Of a DNA stretch of 64,000 bases, positions 1 through 6,998 are shown one piece after another. Every line of letters begins with the position of its first letter. Within the stretch, counting starts at the first letter, position 1. Both the position numbers and the translations under genes were made by a program. The notes under the pieces are model-generated. The model was not told the DNA's origin. It saw only the letters and a list, made by a program, of their open reading frames with translations, and searched no databases. This stretch comes from Marivirga arenosa (GTDB taxonomy: Bacteria > Bacteroidota > Bacteroidia > Cytophagales > Cyclobacteriaceae): assembly GCF_030503875.2 (NCBI RefSeq), contig NZ_CP129968.2:1700001-1764000 (forward strand), written 5' to 3'.

Positions 1-2
1 GT

Positions 3-875
3 CAGGAATTGGTTTGCCTAAATAAAAATAATTACTCTAAACTATTAAGTAAAGACATTCCAGAAACTGATCAATTTGAACTTTCGGAAATTAAGGTTAA
101 TGAGGGAGAGTATTTTAAAGCCAATCAAACCCTATTCATTTTAGGTTCAAAAATTCATGGCAGTGGACTTCTGTATGTGAATCTTCCATATGGTGGAAGA
201 ATAGATAATTTCTTAATAAAAAAGGAAACAAGAATTGGTTTGAATGATGAACTTCTTTTTGTTCACAAAATCGAGGACGATAATGCGTTAAACTTGAAGC
301 TCCTTGAACAAAATAGACCGAAGCTTGAACAAACTGAAGTTAGTTATCAAGAAGATGAATTTACAGATGCAAAAACGATAAAAATCACAAAAGTAGCATC
401 TGAAGAATCTGAATACTTCAAACTTTACCTTGACCAAGCAACTTTAGCACATGAGTATTTAGGATTATCATTAGTGAATCATAATGGCTATGTCTATGCC
501 TCATTTACTTCGAGAAATGAAGATATAACGTTAGCAAAAGGAGATTCTTTGATTATGCTTTTTGAAGATAAATCAAAGTTGAATTTCACTTTTTCAAATG
601 CAGGAGAAGGAACTAAGGGCTTTCGATTCAATCACTCACCAATCGGGTTTGAAGAACTTGACATTCTACTCAACAATAGGTTAACGAAAGTCAAATTAAT
701 TAGCACGAGAAAAAAGCTCTATTCAATCTATCATATGAATCATAAGATTAATGAAAATCAATCTTTTTCAATTGATCAAAGTGCCCAATATCAAACAGAA
801 TTAGAAGGTCAATATTTGCTACAGCTTATGACCGCCCGATTTATTGAAATGAATAAGACTTATAAGGTTAAATAA
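3..875 (+). CDS. Unrecognised protein with a biotinyl/lipoyl-like N-terminal region (5' end probably outside the window)
   Basis: The reading frame is open to the left edge; the only internal start candidate near it is a TTG at 9, so the true N-terminus probably lies upstream. About 288 residues are visible. Residues roughly 25-85 (KVNEGEYFKANQTLF, then LPYGGRIDNFLIKKETRI) resemble a biotinyl/lipoyl-type beta-barrel hammerhead, as in acyl carriers and membrane-fusion proteins. The remainder is unrecognised and has no membrane segment. The stop lies 4 bases before the palindrome at 877-1073, so this looks like the gene of the first visible cassette of the array. No function can be assigned; the barrel resemblance is by eye only. 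Confidence 0.6.
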   Translation, partial: QELVCLNKNNYSKLLSKDIPETDQFELSEIKVNEGEYFKANQTLFILGSKIHGSGLLYVNLPYGGRIDNFLIKKETRIGLNDELLFVHKIEDDNALNLKLLEQNRPKLEQTEVSYQEDEFTDAKTIKITKVASEESEYFKLYLDQATLAHEYLGLSLVNHNGYVYASFTSRNEDITLAKGDSLIMLFEDKSKLNFTFSNAGEGTKGFRFNHSPIGFEELDILLNNRLTKVKLISTRKKLYSIYHMNHKINENQSFSIDQSAQYQTELEGQYLLQLMTARFIEMNKTYKVK

Positions 876-876
876 T

Positions 877-1073
877 ACCGCTAACATGGGCTAAGAAAAC
901 ATAGGGGTTTGGTGGTATTCGGAAGTCCAGAGCTTTTGGGCAGTCCGCCAATCCAAAATTTTGATAATGTAAAAAAGTAAAGTAAATTATAAAAATATTT
1001 GACTTGGCTAAGTGCTAAACTGAAAGGGCAGTGTTTCAAACTCCCCAACGTTTCTTAGCCATGCGTTACTTGT
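877..1073. repeat. Cassette-junction palindrome A (attC-like)
   Basis: A 197-bp imperfect palindrome fills the gap between two genes. It opens with ACCGCTAAC (877-885) and closes with GTTACTTGT (1065-1073). The outer arms pair over about 26 bases, including a perfect 10-mer: GGCTAAGAAA (889-898) with TTTCTTAGCC (1051-1060). Further in, GGGGTTTG (904-911) faces CAAACTCCCC (1037-1046). No open frame of note lies inside. It resembles an integron attC site in layout (inverse core, arms, core) but is longer than most. Confidence 0.75.
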
Positions 1074-1094
1074 CATTTTCTCCCATTCATAATC

Positions 1095-1466
1095 ATGCAA
1101 AGAAGTTGGCTGATTCTTATAGTTTCTTTAATCCTATTTCTAATTATTAATGAATTAGACAGTTATTTTTTAAAAACAGACTTAGAAGAACTTTATCTAG
1201 TATTATTCTTTGTCTCTACACTTTGGCTTTTCTCACTTGTATTTCAAAGATTTAAGCAAAGAGTTAATCTTAAAATTAATATTAAATCCTTTGGGCTATT
1301 TTTATTCCACATCATTCCAATAATTATAGTTCTTGTAATGAGTTATTACCATTATGGAACTTGGAAAATGACTTTAGTATGGATGTTAATTCCATCCCTT
1401 GCAATTATAACTGATTTATTAGTTACGTTTTATCAGTACTTCACTAAACAAAACAACAACAAGTAA
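1095..1466 (+). CDS. Small integral membrane protein of unknown function (cassette gene)
   Basis: This 123-residue protein is almost all hydrophobic. Four likely transmembrane segments lie at about residues 5-23, 33-50, 66-84 and 92-112, with a basic loop (QRFKQRVNLKINIKS) between the second and third. I recognise no family. It starts 21 bases after the GTTACTTGT core of palindrome A. Its stop codon TAA is embedded in ACAAGTAAC (1459-1467), the exact reverse complement of that core. Gene and flanking ends therefore behave as one cassette. There is no obvious promoter of its own. Confidence 0.7.
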   Translation: MQRSWLILIVSLILFLIINELDSYFLKTDLEELYLVLFFVSTLWLFSLVFQRFKQRVNLKINIKSFGLFLFHIIPIIIVLVMSYYHYGTWKMTLVWMLIPSLAIITDLLVTFYQYFTKQNNNK

Positions 1467-1843
1467 CATAGCATAAACCCCATTTGCTTACTCATTTCAT
1501 AGCTAAGTTTTGTGCAGGTGTCCCGCAATTTATGCTATCACTTTGTTCTGGCTTCAGTGTAGCGGGACAAGACATTGTAAGTTTAAGAGGCAATTAAGGC
1601 CAAGCTTGCATTTAAGGTTCTTGCTAACTGCTGCAGGACTTGAGGACATCAGGACTTAAGAACAGACTCGAAGAAAATATTATAGTAGCTACCTGCCAGC
1701 TGTTTCGGTCGGACTAAGTATGACCTACCCTAGGTGGACGTCACCTCTTTCTGTCAGCCTGCTTTGGTTGACAACGCATAAATTGCTAGTTTTCCATTTC
1801 ATAGCCTGCTCCGGCAAACGGGTTTTATGCAGGCGTTGGCAGT
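1459..1843. repeat. Cassette-junction palindrome B (attC-like, long)
   Basis: This 385-bp element opens with ACAAGTAAC (1459-1467) and closes with GTTGGCAGT (1835-1843). Outer arms: GCATAAACCCCATTTGC (1471-1487) against GCAAACGGGTTTTATGC (1814-1830). Inner arms: GCAATTTATGC (1525-1535) with GCATAAATTGC (1776-1786), a perfect 11-bp match. A nested stem TGTCCCGC (1519-1526) / GCGGGACA (1562-1569) is also perfect. CATTTCATAGC occurs twice as a direct repeat (1493-1503, 1795-1805). No gene is visible in the 392-base gap it fills. It is related in sequence to palindrome E. Confidence 0.75.
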
Positions 1844-1858
1844 CATAAAAAGAAACAG

Positions 1859-2827
1859 ATGAAGAAAAATTTAATCATTGGAGTTTTATCTCTTTGCTGG
1901 TTTAATTGCTTTTCGCAATCTGAACCGACTCAAAATTATGAGCAAGTTCTAAAAAATGAAAAATTGAAGAGCATCAAAACAATGTATTACAGAAGTGAAG
2001 ACACTACTCAATCTGAAGGCAGAGTTTTATTTAAAAAGGAATTTGACGAGGAAGGGAAATTAACTGAGAAATATGTTTATACCTTCTGGGATGTAGTTTC
2101 ATATGACCACACAACAACATATAAATATGGTTCAAAGGGATATCTTATAGAGAAAACAAAAATTCAGAAAATTCTTAATCTGGGCAAAAGAGATGCAGGA
2201 TACATAGATGCTCTTGGAGATGATCCGATTAATGAAAAATCATTCTATACTTATGATGAATCTAATAGGCTAATAAAAGAAGTGAACTATACTTTTGGCA
2301 AAGAAGGGTTTGATGAAAATGACACCCCGAGTAATTCGATTGAATACACATATAACCAAAAAGGAGACTTAATAAAAGAAATAGGAAAGACACCAAACGG
2401 TCGAGTTATTTATCTAAATTATGAGGCGACTTATGAATATGATAAAAACGAAAATAAAATCAAGGAAACGAAGATTTTCACAACTTCGCCAACAGAATCT
2501 CATAGAACAACAATCTATTCATACAATAACAAAGGAAAATTAATTGAAGAAAAGACTGAGGATTCTGGAGTACCAAGAAATAACAAACATTTGAAATATG
2601 AATATGGCAGCAACGAGAGGTTGAGCAAAGTTCTTAGGTTCTCTCAAAATGATAATAGCTGGAAAGTAACTAAAACCCTCTCATATGATGAAAATGGTAA
2701 TCCAAAACTTGGAGATGAAGAAACAACCTTTACTTTCTATGAAAATGGATTAATAAAAGGAGAATTATGGAAAAGCAGTAGAAGTGATGAAACCGTTAAC
2801 TTCATAACTACATACGAATTTTATTAA
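1859..2827 (+). CDS. Exported protein with YD/RHS-like repeats, function unknown (cassette gene)
   Basis: The protein has 322 residues. Residues 1-19 form a signal peptide (MKKNLIIGVLSLCWFNCFS, then QSEP). The mature part is built from repeats of the form Y-x-Y-[DN]-x-x-[GN]-x-L-[IK]-E, for example YTYDESNRLIKEVNY, YTYNQKGDLIKEIGK, YSYNNKGKLIEEKTE and LSYDENGNPK. This resembles the YD/RHS repeat that forms beta-sheet shells or stalks. There is no C-terminal toxin domain or peptidase signature. The start follows the GTTGGCAGT core by 15 bases, and the stop is just before its reverse complement ACTGCCAAC (2836-2844). It is probably an extracytoplasmic beta-rich protein; its role is unknown. Confidence 0.75.
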   Translation: MKKNLIIGVLSLCWFNCFSQSEPTQNYEQVLKNEKLKSIKTMYYRSEDTTQSEGRVLFKKEFDEEGKLTEKYVYTFWDVVSYDHTTTYKYGSKGYLIEKTKIQKILNLGKRDAGYIDALGDDPINEKSFYTYDESNRLIKEVNYTFGKEGFDENDTPSNSIEYTYNQKGDLIKEIGKTPNGRVIYLNYEATYEYDKNENKIKETKIFTTSPTESHRTTIYSYNNKGKLIEEKTEDSGVPRNNKHLKYEYGSNERLSKVLRFSQNDNSWKVTKTLSYDENGNPKLGDEETTFTFYENGLIKGELWKSSRSDETVNFITTYEFY

Positions 2828-2835
2828 AATTACGA

Positions 2836-2921
2836 ACTGCCAACATTATGTATGAAATCATAGCCGCGCAAGGCAAACACACAATCTAAAGCTACGATTC
2901 ATAGATTAACCGTTGGAACAC
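2836..2921. repeat. Cassette-junction palindrome C (attC-like, short)
   Basis: An 86-bp imperfect palindrome from ACTGCCAAC (2836-2844) to GTTGGAACAC (2912-2921). TATGAAATCATAGC (2850-2863) pairs with GCTACGATTCATA (2891-2903), with small bulges. Its length is within the usual attC range (about 57-141 bp). Confidence 0.7.
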
Positions 2922-2929
2922 ATTAAAAA

Positions 2930-3556
2930 ATGGCAGATAATCAGTTCATAGATAAATTCAAGTCCAAATTAGACAAGGAATTGGAAAGAATTGCATCGAA
3001 TTCAAATTCATTTGTTTTTGATGCACGTTATGCAGCTATCACTTTGCTCAAAGACCGAAACTACAACTCGACCATAATTAACCAAGTAGAGAAGGAATAT
3101 GAAAATATTGCAAAAGTCGAACGAAAGAATAAAGAAGAACTAAAAGAACAAGATCAGCGATTAATAAGACATATCCGACAAATTCCAGTCAAAGGCAGGG
3201 GGAAATATGGGCTTAAGAATGGAAATGAATTACAAGTAAGAAGACTTAATGAGTATTCCTTTCAAGTCAGAATAGAAGACCATTTCAGAAGTGAGTTAGC
3301 GCCAGTTATTATTTGCAAAATCAAAGATGACTCAACTTACTTCTGCTACCCATTCTTGTACCTTAAATCGATTTTGATATTCGGATTTGGGGGAACAGTT
3401 TTGATGGCCATATTGGCTTTTCTTGGATATGTGAAATATGAACCATTTATTTTTTTACTTCCTCTTATTGTGGCAATAGGACTTCAGCTGATTTTGATGC
3501 CTTTTTTCTACTTTCTCATACTGTACTTTTTTAGAAAACGATTAAGAAAAAAATAA
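2930..3556 (+). CDS. Membrane protein with soluble N-terminal region, unknown (cassette gene)
   Basis: The protein has 208 residues. Residues 1-135 are charged and soluble, with a helical stretch rich in Lys and Glu around 60-80. Two transmembrane helices follow at about 146-167 and 173-200, then a basic tail (RKRLRKK). I recognise no family. The ATG is 8 bases after the core GTTGGAACAC of palindrome C. The 3' boundary GAGTGCCAAC (3561-3570) matches the reverse complement of that core at 8 of 10 positions, the weakest clear pair in the array. Confidence 0.7.
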   Translation: MADNQFIDKFKSKLDKELERIASNSNSFVFDARYAAITLLKDRNYNSTIINQVEKEYENIAKVERKNKEELKEQDQRLIRHIRQIPVKGRGKYGLKNGNELQVRRLNEYSFQVRIEDHFRSELAPVIICKIKDDSTYFCYPFLYLKSILIFGFGGTVLMAILAFLGYVKYEPFIFLLPLIVAIGLQLILMPFFYFLILYFFRKRLRKK

Positions 3557-3560
3557 AAAC

Positions 3561-3696
3561 GAGTGCCAACAACGCATATAGCTTATGGCGGGTGAACGAC
3601 TGCCAGCAAGGTTTTCGCTCCGTAGCCAGCTTTGGTTTCGGTGGACAGGAAAGTGCTTCGAAACCGCCACAAGCCATATACAAACCGTTAGCGATA
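3561..3696. repeat. Cassette-junction palindrome D (attC-like)
   Basis: A 136-bp palindrome from GAGTGCCAAC (3561-3570) to GTTAGCGATA (3687-3696). Arms GCATATAGCTTATGGCGGGT (3574-3593) pair with ACCGCCACAAGCCATATAC (3663-3681), with few mismatches. It is within the attC size range. From 3697 to 3832 there is a further AT-rich stretch before the next gene in which I see no gene. Confidence 0.75.
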
Positions 3697-3832
3697 ATTC
3701 CTCATATAACGAAGTCGTTGACTCCGCAAGCTAAAGATAGAACAAAGAAATAGAAAGAATTAATGAAAAGAGAGATATATAAATTGCTTATTTTCAACAG
3801 TTCAATAAAACATTAATCAAAAAAGGTAGAGA

Positions 3833-4225
3833 ATGGGAAAAGATTTTTTCGAACTATTTTATTTTAAAACTTATGTTTTCTTAAAGGAATACGCTCCTAG
3901 TTATCTAGGAATAGAAAAAGCAGCTGCCAATCTTTTCATATCTCTTTTGCTCTATTTGAAGTTTTTAAGCCTCTCTGTTATTCTAATATCCGTAACAGTA
4001 GGGTTCGTTTATGTCTTTATTGAGAGTTGGTTACTTCTATTCTCATTGCTTTTCTTTATTTGGTTGACTCATGCTTATTTAGGGAAAAGACATCATGAGA
4101 TTTTTAGGAAGTACAGGGATCAAAAAAAAAATAAGAAAACATCAAATGTCACATATTTTTCATACATATTCGCTGTTTTTTCTATTTTCATAATATCGAT
4201 CTATTTTTGCTCAAAGTATTACTAA
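3833..4225 (+). CDS. Small membrane protein, unknown (cassette gene)
   Basis: The protein has 130 residues. Hydrophobic segments lie at about 28-60 (possibly one long or two short helices), 62-80 and 107-127, separated by a basic loop (LGKRHHEIFRKYRDQKKNKK). No family is recognised. The start is 136 bases from the preceding core, further than in the other cassettes, so a promoter or leader may be present. The boundaries GTTAGCGATA (3687-3696) and TATCGCTAAC (4231-4240) are perfect reverse complements over 10 bases. Confidence 0.65.
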   Translation: MGKDFFELFYFKTYVFLKEYAPSYLGIEKAAANLFISLLLYLKFLSLSVILISVTVGFVYVFIESWLLLFSLLFFIWLTHAYLGKRHHEIFRKYRDQKKNKKTSNVTYFSYIFAVFSIFIISIYFCSKYY

Positions 4226-4230
4226 TAATC

Positions 4231-4461
4231 TATCGCTAACATAATATAAAACCCATTTGCGCACCACCTTGTAGAAAAGTGTCTGCTAAATAGCCCGTAA
4301 TTTATGCTTGCTTTTCATAGCTGGCAAGTAAAGATGTTGCTTTGATCGAGTATAGTGCTTAATTATTCTAAGATTTTGCAATTAGTAAAGTTTATCAGTT
4401 TGTGGAGAAAGCATAAATTACTACTTTCAGTATTTCACAGACCAGTATAGCAAACGGGTTT
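4231..4461. repeat. Cassette-junction palindrome E, right end missing
   Basis: This starts as the other junctions do, with TATCGCTAAC (4231-4240), and runs through AAAACCCATTTGC (4248-4260) to its partner GCAAACGGGTTT (4450-4461). Inner arms GTAATTTATGC (4297-4307) and GCATAAATTAC (4411-4421) are perfect. It is a diverged copy of palindrome B. The expected terminal ...ATGC-x-GCGTTRG core is absent after 4461, so the element appears truncated there. No gene lies in the 308-base gap at 4226-4533. Confidence 0.65.
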
Positions 4462-4533
4462 CCTACTCGAAATGGTTCCATTTAATAAAAAGCAACAGGA
4501 TTTCTTGATATATATTTTTGGAGGTATTACTTT

Positions 4534-5262
4534 TTGATTCCTAAATTTCAACCAAGCTATATAAGAATGTCCAAAGAAAACTTTGAAGCCTTAAAAGACA
4601 AAATAGAGCGCCTATCACCAGCTGAAATAAAAACACCCAATATGCCTGTAGATGTTTTTTTACAGGAAGCCTACAATTTATATCAATGGAGCAAAGCAGA
4701 TCAGGGGAAATTAATCAAAATAGGAATAAAGGATTTCCAGGAGTTTGAAGCCCGGATAGGGGCTTTGAGTTATGTGCAATCCCAATGGGTTAATAATCGA
4801 TATCAGAAAGGGCCTAACAGACAGGAATGGGATGAAAGAAGTAAAAAAGCTGAGGAATTAAAAAATGAACTGGAAAATGCTTTTCGCTTTGCCTTTCGCA
4901 AACGAGCTGACTTATTAAAAAACTTGCAAAAAATAGTTAAAGGCAGCCATAATTCAGATTTAATACAGGATTTGAGCGATTTATCTATTCTGGGAAAAGC
5001 GAATTTACCCTTATTGGAAGCCATAAGTTTTGAGGGAAGTAAATTAGATCAAGCAGAAAATGAAGCTTCAGAATTAAGTAGTCTGTTAGCTAAAGTTAAG
5101 AGGGAAAGAAAAGAGAAGGCTGAGCTTAAAGTCTGTAGGGATAAAACCTATTCCTATTTAAAAGAATTAGTAGATGAAGTATCCCAAGCAGGTAAATACC
5201 TTTTTAGGAATACAGAAGCGAAACGTAAAGGCTATTTCAGTCGATATTTGAATAAGCGATAA
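4534..5262 (+). CDS. Unrecognised basic helical protein upstream of the phased CAGG array
   Basis: The protein has up to 242 residues. The frame opens with TTG at 4534, 9 bases after GGAGG (4520-4524); an in-frame ATG at 4567 (MSKENFEALKDK) is the alternative start and would give 231 residues. The sequence is helical and rich in Lys and Glu, with no signal peptide or membrane segment. The C-terminus is basic (AKRKGYFSRYLNKR). I do not recognise a domain. It is not flanked by matching cassette ends, unlike its neighbours, and the seven-copy CAGG array begins 14 bases after its stop. It could bind the array, but that is only a positional inference. Confidence 0.65.
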   Translation: MIPKFQPSYIRMSKENFEALKDKIERLSPAEIKTPNMPVDVFLQEAYNLYQWSKADQGKLIKIGIKDFQEFEARIGALSYVQSQWVNNRYQKGPNRQEWDERSKKAEELKNELENAFRFAFRKRADLLKNLQKIVKGSHNSDLIQDLSDLSILGKANLPLLEAISFEGSKLDQAENEASELSSLLAKVKRERKEKAELKVCRDKTYSYLKELVDEVSQAGKYLFRNTEAKRKGYFSRYLNKR

Positions 5263-5276
5263 GCTCTAAATATACG

Positions 5277-5411
5277 TCCTGAAGTTCAGGAATGAAAAAT
5301 ATAAGTCAGGATAGTATAAAATTACTCAGGGAATATGTTCACCAAATCAGGAAACTGTATTTTTAGTCAGGAAAAAATAAAATAAGGCAGGAGTTAAGAA
5401 ATAAACTCAGG
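5277..5411. repeat. Seven CAGG motifs at 20-21 bp period, headed by a palindrome
   Basis: CAGG starts at 5287, 5307, 5327, 5348, 5368, 5388 and 5408, with spacings of 20, 20, 21, 20, 20 and 20. Six of the seven read CAGGA (the third is CAGGG) and five of seven are preceded by T with an A/T-rich run before it. The 15-16 bases between motifs are A/T-rich and not conserved. The first motif is the right half of a perfect palindrome, TCCTGAA-G-TTCAGGA (5277-5291). Such phasing puts all motifs on one DNA face. It lies in a gene-free stretch (5263-5701). Confidence 0.8.
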
Positions 5412-5599
5412 ACAAAATATTATTTGGAATTATAATTTAAGATAATCAAAAAACTGTTAAAAATTCACCTTCTCAAGCTTTTGACTCACTATTGTGTTTT
5501 AGATATGTGTTTAAATATAAATCCTATATATTTACAGTTCTATACATTACCAAAACCTAAAAGTCAATTTCAAATTATTTTCTGAGGCTATGGTAAAAA

Positions 5600-5690
5600 A
5601 GTATAGTGTGTATAAAGTAATTGAGTTACTTTATATACGGAATATTAGATATAAAGCACACTTATTTGTTTTATACAGTTGTTGGTGGTA
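5600..5690. repeat. Cassette-junction palindrome F (degenerate left end)
   Basis: The right end has the array pattern: TATACAGTTG followed by the core GTTGGTGGTA (5681-5690), 11 bases before the next start codon. The left arm around TAGTGTGTATAAAG (5604-5617) pairs only loosely with TTTATACAG. A perfect 10-bp hairpin, TATAAAGTAA (5611-5620) / TTACTTTATA (5626-5635) with a 5-base loop, lies inside. No inverse core YYAAC is clear on the left, consistent with loss of the left end. Confidence 0.5.
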
Positions 5691-5701
5691 ATTGTATTGC
5701 T

Positions 5702-6196
5702 ATGAATATAGATTTTGAAAAATTATTATACACACTACTTGTTGCCGTCATTGGTTTTTTTCTTAGAGATGCCTACAACTGGATAAAGCATAAATTTTTC
5801 AAAGGGGACAGACCAAAAGTTACATTTATGTATATTTATAGACATAAGAGAACTCAAGGTACTAATCCTAGAATGTATGATTTCGAAGGGACGTTAATAA
5901 TTGAAAACATAGATAAGGAATCAATATATGATCTAAACTTACCAATTCCAGTTAATACTGCTGACGTCATCCGATACAACGACCAAAATAATCCCGGCAA
6001 TATTGAACTGAAAAGTTTGCCACCTAACAGCCCTATTCAAATTAAGATGTATCAACGTGTTAATTATTTGGACGCAGGTAGTTTTCCTGACGCTGCCGCA
6101 GAACTATTACCTGAATCATTTACAAACCCAGATTTCATACTTTCTTTCAAGAACTATCGAAAAAAGAAATTTAAGTTGGGAGTTGAAACAAAATAA
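5702..6196 (+). CDS. Single-pass membrane protein, unknown (cassette gene)
   Basis: The protein has 164 residues from ATG 5702 (MNIDFEKLLYTLLVAVIGFF). A longer frame opens at TTG 5621, but that start would lie inside the palindrome hairpin. The ATG places the gene 11 bases after the GTTGGTGGTA core, as in other cassettes. One transmembrane helix lies near residues 8-24, followed by a positive stretch (KHKFFKGDRPK) and a soluble C-terminal domain of about 130 residues without recognisable motifs. The 3' boundary TACCACCCGCCAAC (6198-6211) contains the expected TACCACC and CCAAC but with a few extra bases. Confidence 0.65.
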   Translation: MNIDFEKLLYTLLVAVIGFFLRDAYNWIKHKFFKGDRPKVTFMYIYRHKRTQGTNPRMYDFEGTLIIENIDKESIYDLNLPIPVNTADVIRYNDQNNPGNIELKSLPPNSPIQIKMYQRVNYLDAGSFPDAAAELLPESFTNPDFILSFKNYRKKKFKLGVETK

Positions 6197-6364
6197 CTAC
6201 CACCCGCCAACAAATGCTATGAATGGGGTTTCATCAGTAAGGAAAGTTTGGCGACATTTGGGAAGTCAGCCACAATGTGTAAACTAATAATTACTGTGGC
6301 TGTGTGTGAATGGCTACCTTAGTAGTTTCTTAGCCCCTCTCATCATAGCTAGGCGTTGGTAAGC
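6197..6364. repeat. Cassette-junction palindrome G (attC-like)
   Basis: From CGCCAAC (6205-6211) to the core GTTGGTAAGC (6355-6364). Outer arms: GCTATGA (6216-6222) with TCATAGC (6343-6349), and GGGG (6225-6228) with CCCC (6334-6337). A nested perfect stem, CAGCCACA (6267-6274) / TGTGGCTG (6295-6302), occupies the middle. No gene is seen inside. Confidence 0.7.
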
Positions 6365-6393
6365 ATGGGCGAACGAAGAAATAAGAAATTTCG

Positions 6394-6401
6394 TACCTTT
6401 G
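6394..6401 (+). promoter_or_regulatory. Possible -7 element (TACCTTTG) of the toxin-antitoxin cassette
   Basis: TACCTTTG matches the Bacteroidota -7 consensus TAnnTTTG and ends 3 bases before the ATG at 6405. That would give an almost leaderless transcript. No good -33 TTG is found 19-21 bases upstream, so the call is tentative. Confidence 0.35.
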
Positions 6402-6404
6402 AAT

Positions 6405-6632
6405 ATGGAATGGAGAAAACACATAATAGCTGATGAAACTGTACTACTTGGGAAGCCTACAGTAAAAGGAACTCGCGTATCTGTTGAGCATATCATTGGA
6501 CTCCTTGCTCAAGGATGGACAGAACAACAAATTCTTGAAAATTATCCTCGAATGAATCAGGAATCACTTCAAGCTGTTTTTTCTTACATCCAAGAATGCT
6601 TAAAGGACGGACTTTTATACACTAATTTTTAA
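6405..6632 (+). CDS. DUF433-family antitoxin
   Basis: A 75-residue protein from ATG 6405 (a TTG two codons upstream is possible). The core HIIADETVLLGKPTVKGTRV, then VEHIIGLLAQGWTEQQILENYPR, is the DUF433 signature. This small winged-helix family is usually the antitoxin partner of PIN-like toxins. It lies 11 bases upstream of a DUF5615 gene, the standard pairing. The pair forms the last cassette of the array: GTTGGTAAGC before it and GCTTACCAAC after it are exact reverse complements. Such pairs commonly stabilise accessory DNA; that role is inferred. Confidence 0.85.
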   Translation: MEWRKHIIADETVLLGKPTVKGTRVSVEHIIGLLAQGWTEQQILENYPRMNQESLQAVFSYIQECLKDGLLYTNF

Positions 6633-6643
6633 ATTCAACCAAC

Positions 6644-6997
6644 TTGAAGTATCTAGCTAATGAGAATGTACCATTCTCCAGTATCACCTTTCTCAAATCA
6701 AAAGGTTACGACATTAAGGCGATTGGAGTTGACGACCCTAGTATTACGGATGAACAGGTTATGCAGATTGCTATTGATGATAACAGGATTATTATAACTT
6801 ATGACAGCGATTATGGCGAATTAATATTCAAGCATGGATACAAACCGCAAGCAGGTGTCATTTTTATCAGGACTCAGCCAACTGATCCATTAGAGACAGC
6901 AAAGATTTTAGAAGAGCTCCTTACTAAAAAAGCTATTTCATTTGAACATAATTTGACTGTTATCGATTCCAACACGATTAGACAGAAAAAATATTGA
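6644..6997 (+). CDS. DUF5615-family PIN-like toxin
   Basis: A 117-residue protein starting at TTG 6644 (KYLANENVPFSSITFLKSKG after the initiator). There is no usable ATG near the N-terminus, and starting here preserves the family's N-terminal motif. LANENVP, SITDEQVMQIAIDDNRIIIT and the YDSDYGELIF segment are typical of DUF5615 (Mut7-C-like/PIN-like), a predicted ribonuclease fold with acidic residues (here E, D, D) at the active site. Partner of the preceding DUF433 antitoxin, 11 bases away. The frame is intact. Confidence 0.85.
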   Translation: MKYLANENVPFSSITFLKSKGYDIKAIGVDDPSITDEQVMQIAIDDNRIIITYDSDYGELIFKHGYKPQAGVIFIRTQPTDPLETAKILEELLTKKAISFEHNLTVIDSNTIRQKKY

Positions 6998-6998
6998 C

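Noticed and set aside
5277..5411. CsrB-like decoy RNA (multiple CAGGA motifs)
   Set aside because: CsrA-binding decoys carry CAGGA-type motifs in hairpin loops; here the motifs are not flanked by stems, and CsrA is not expected in this phylum. It is kept only as an alternative to test.
5263..5420. CRISPR array
   Set aside because: The repeated core is only 4-6 bases and the spacers are 15-16 bases; CRISPR repeats are about 21-48 bases and no cas genes are nearby.
5621..5701. Upstream TTG start of the 5702-6196 gene
   Set aside because: It lies within the hairpin of palindrome F; starting at 5702 matches the spacing from the core seen in other cassettes and exposes the transmembrane helix.
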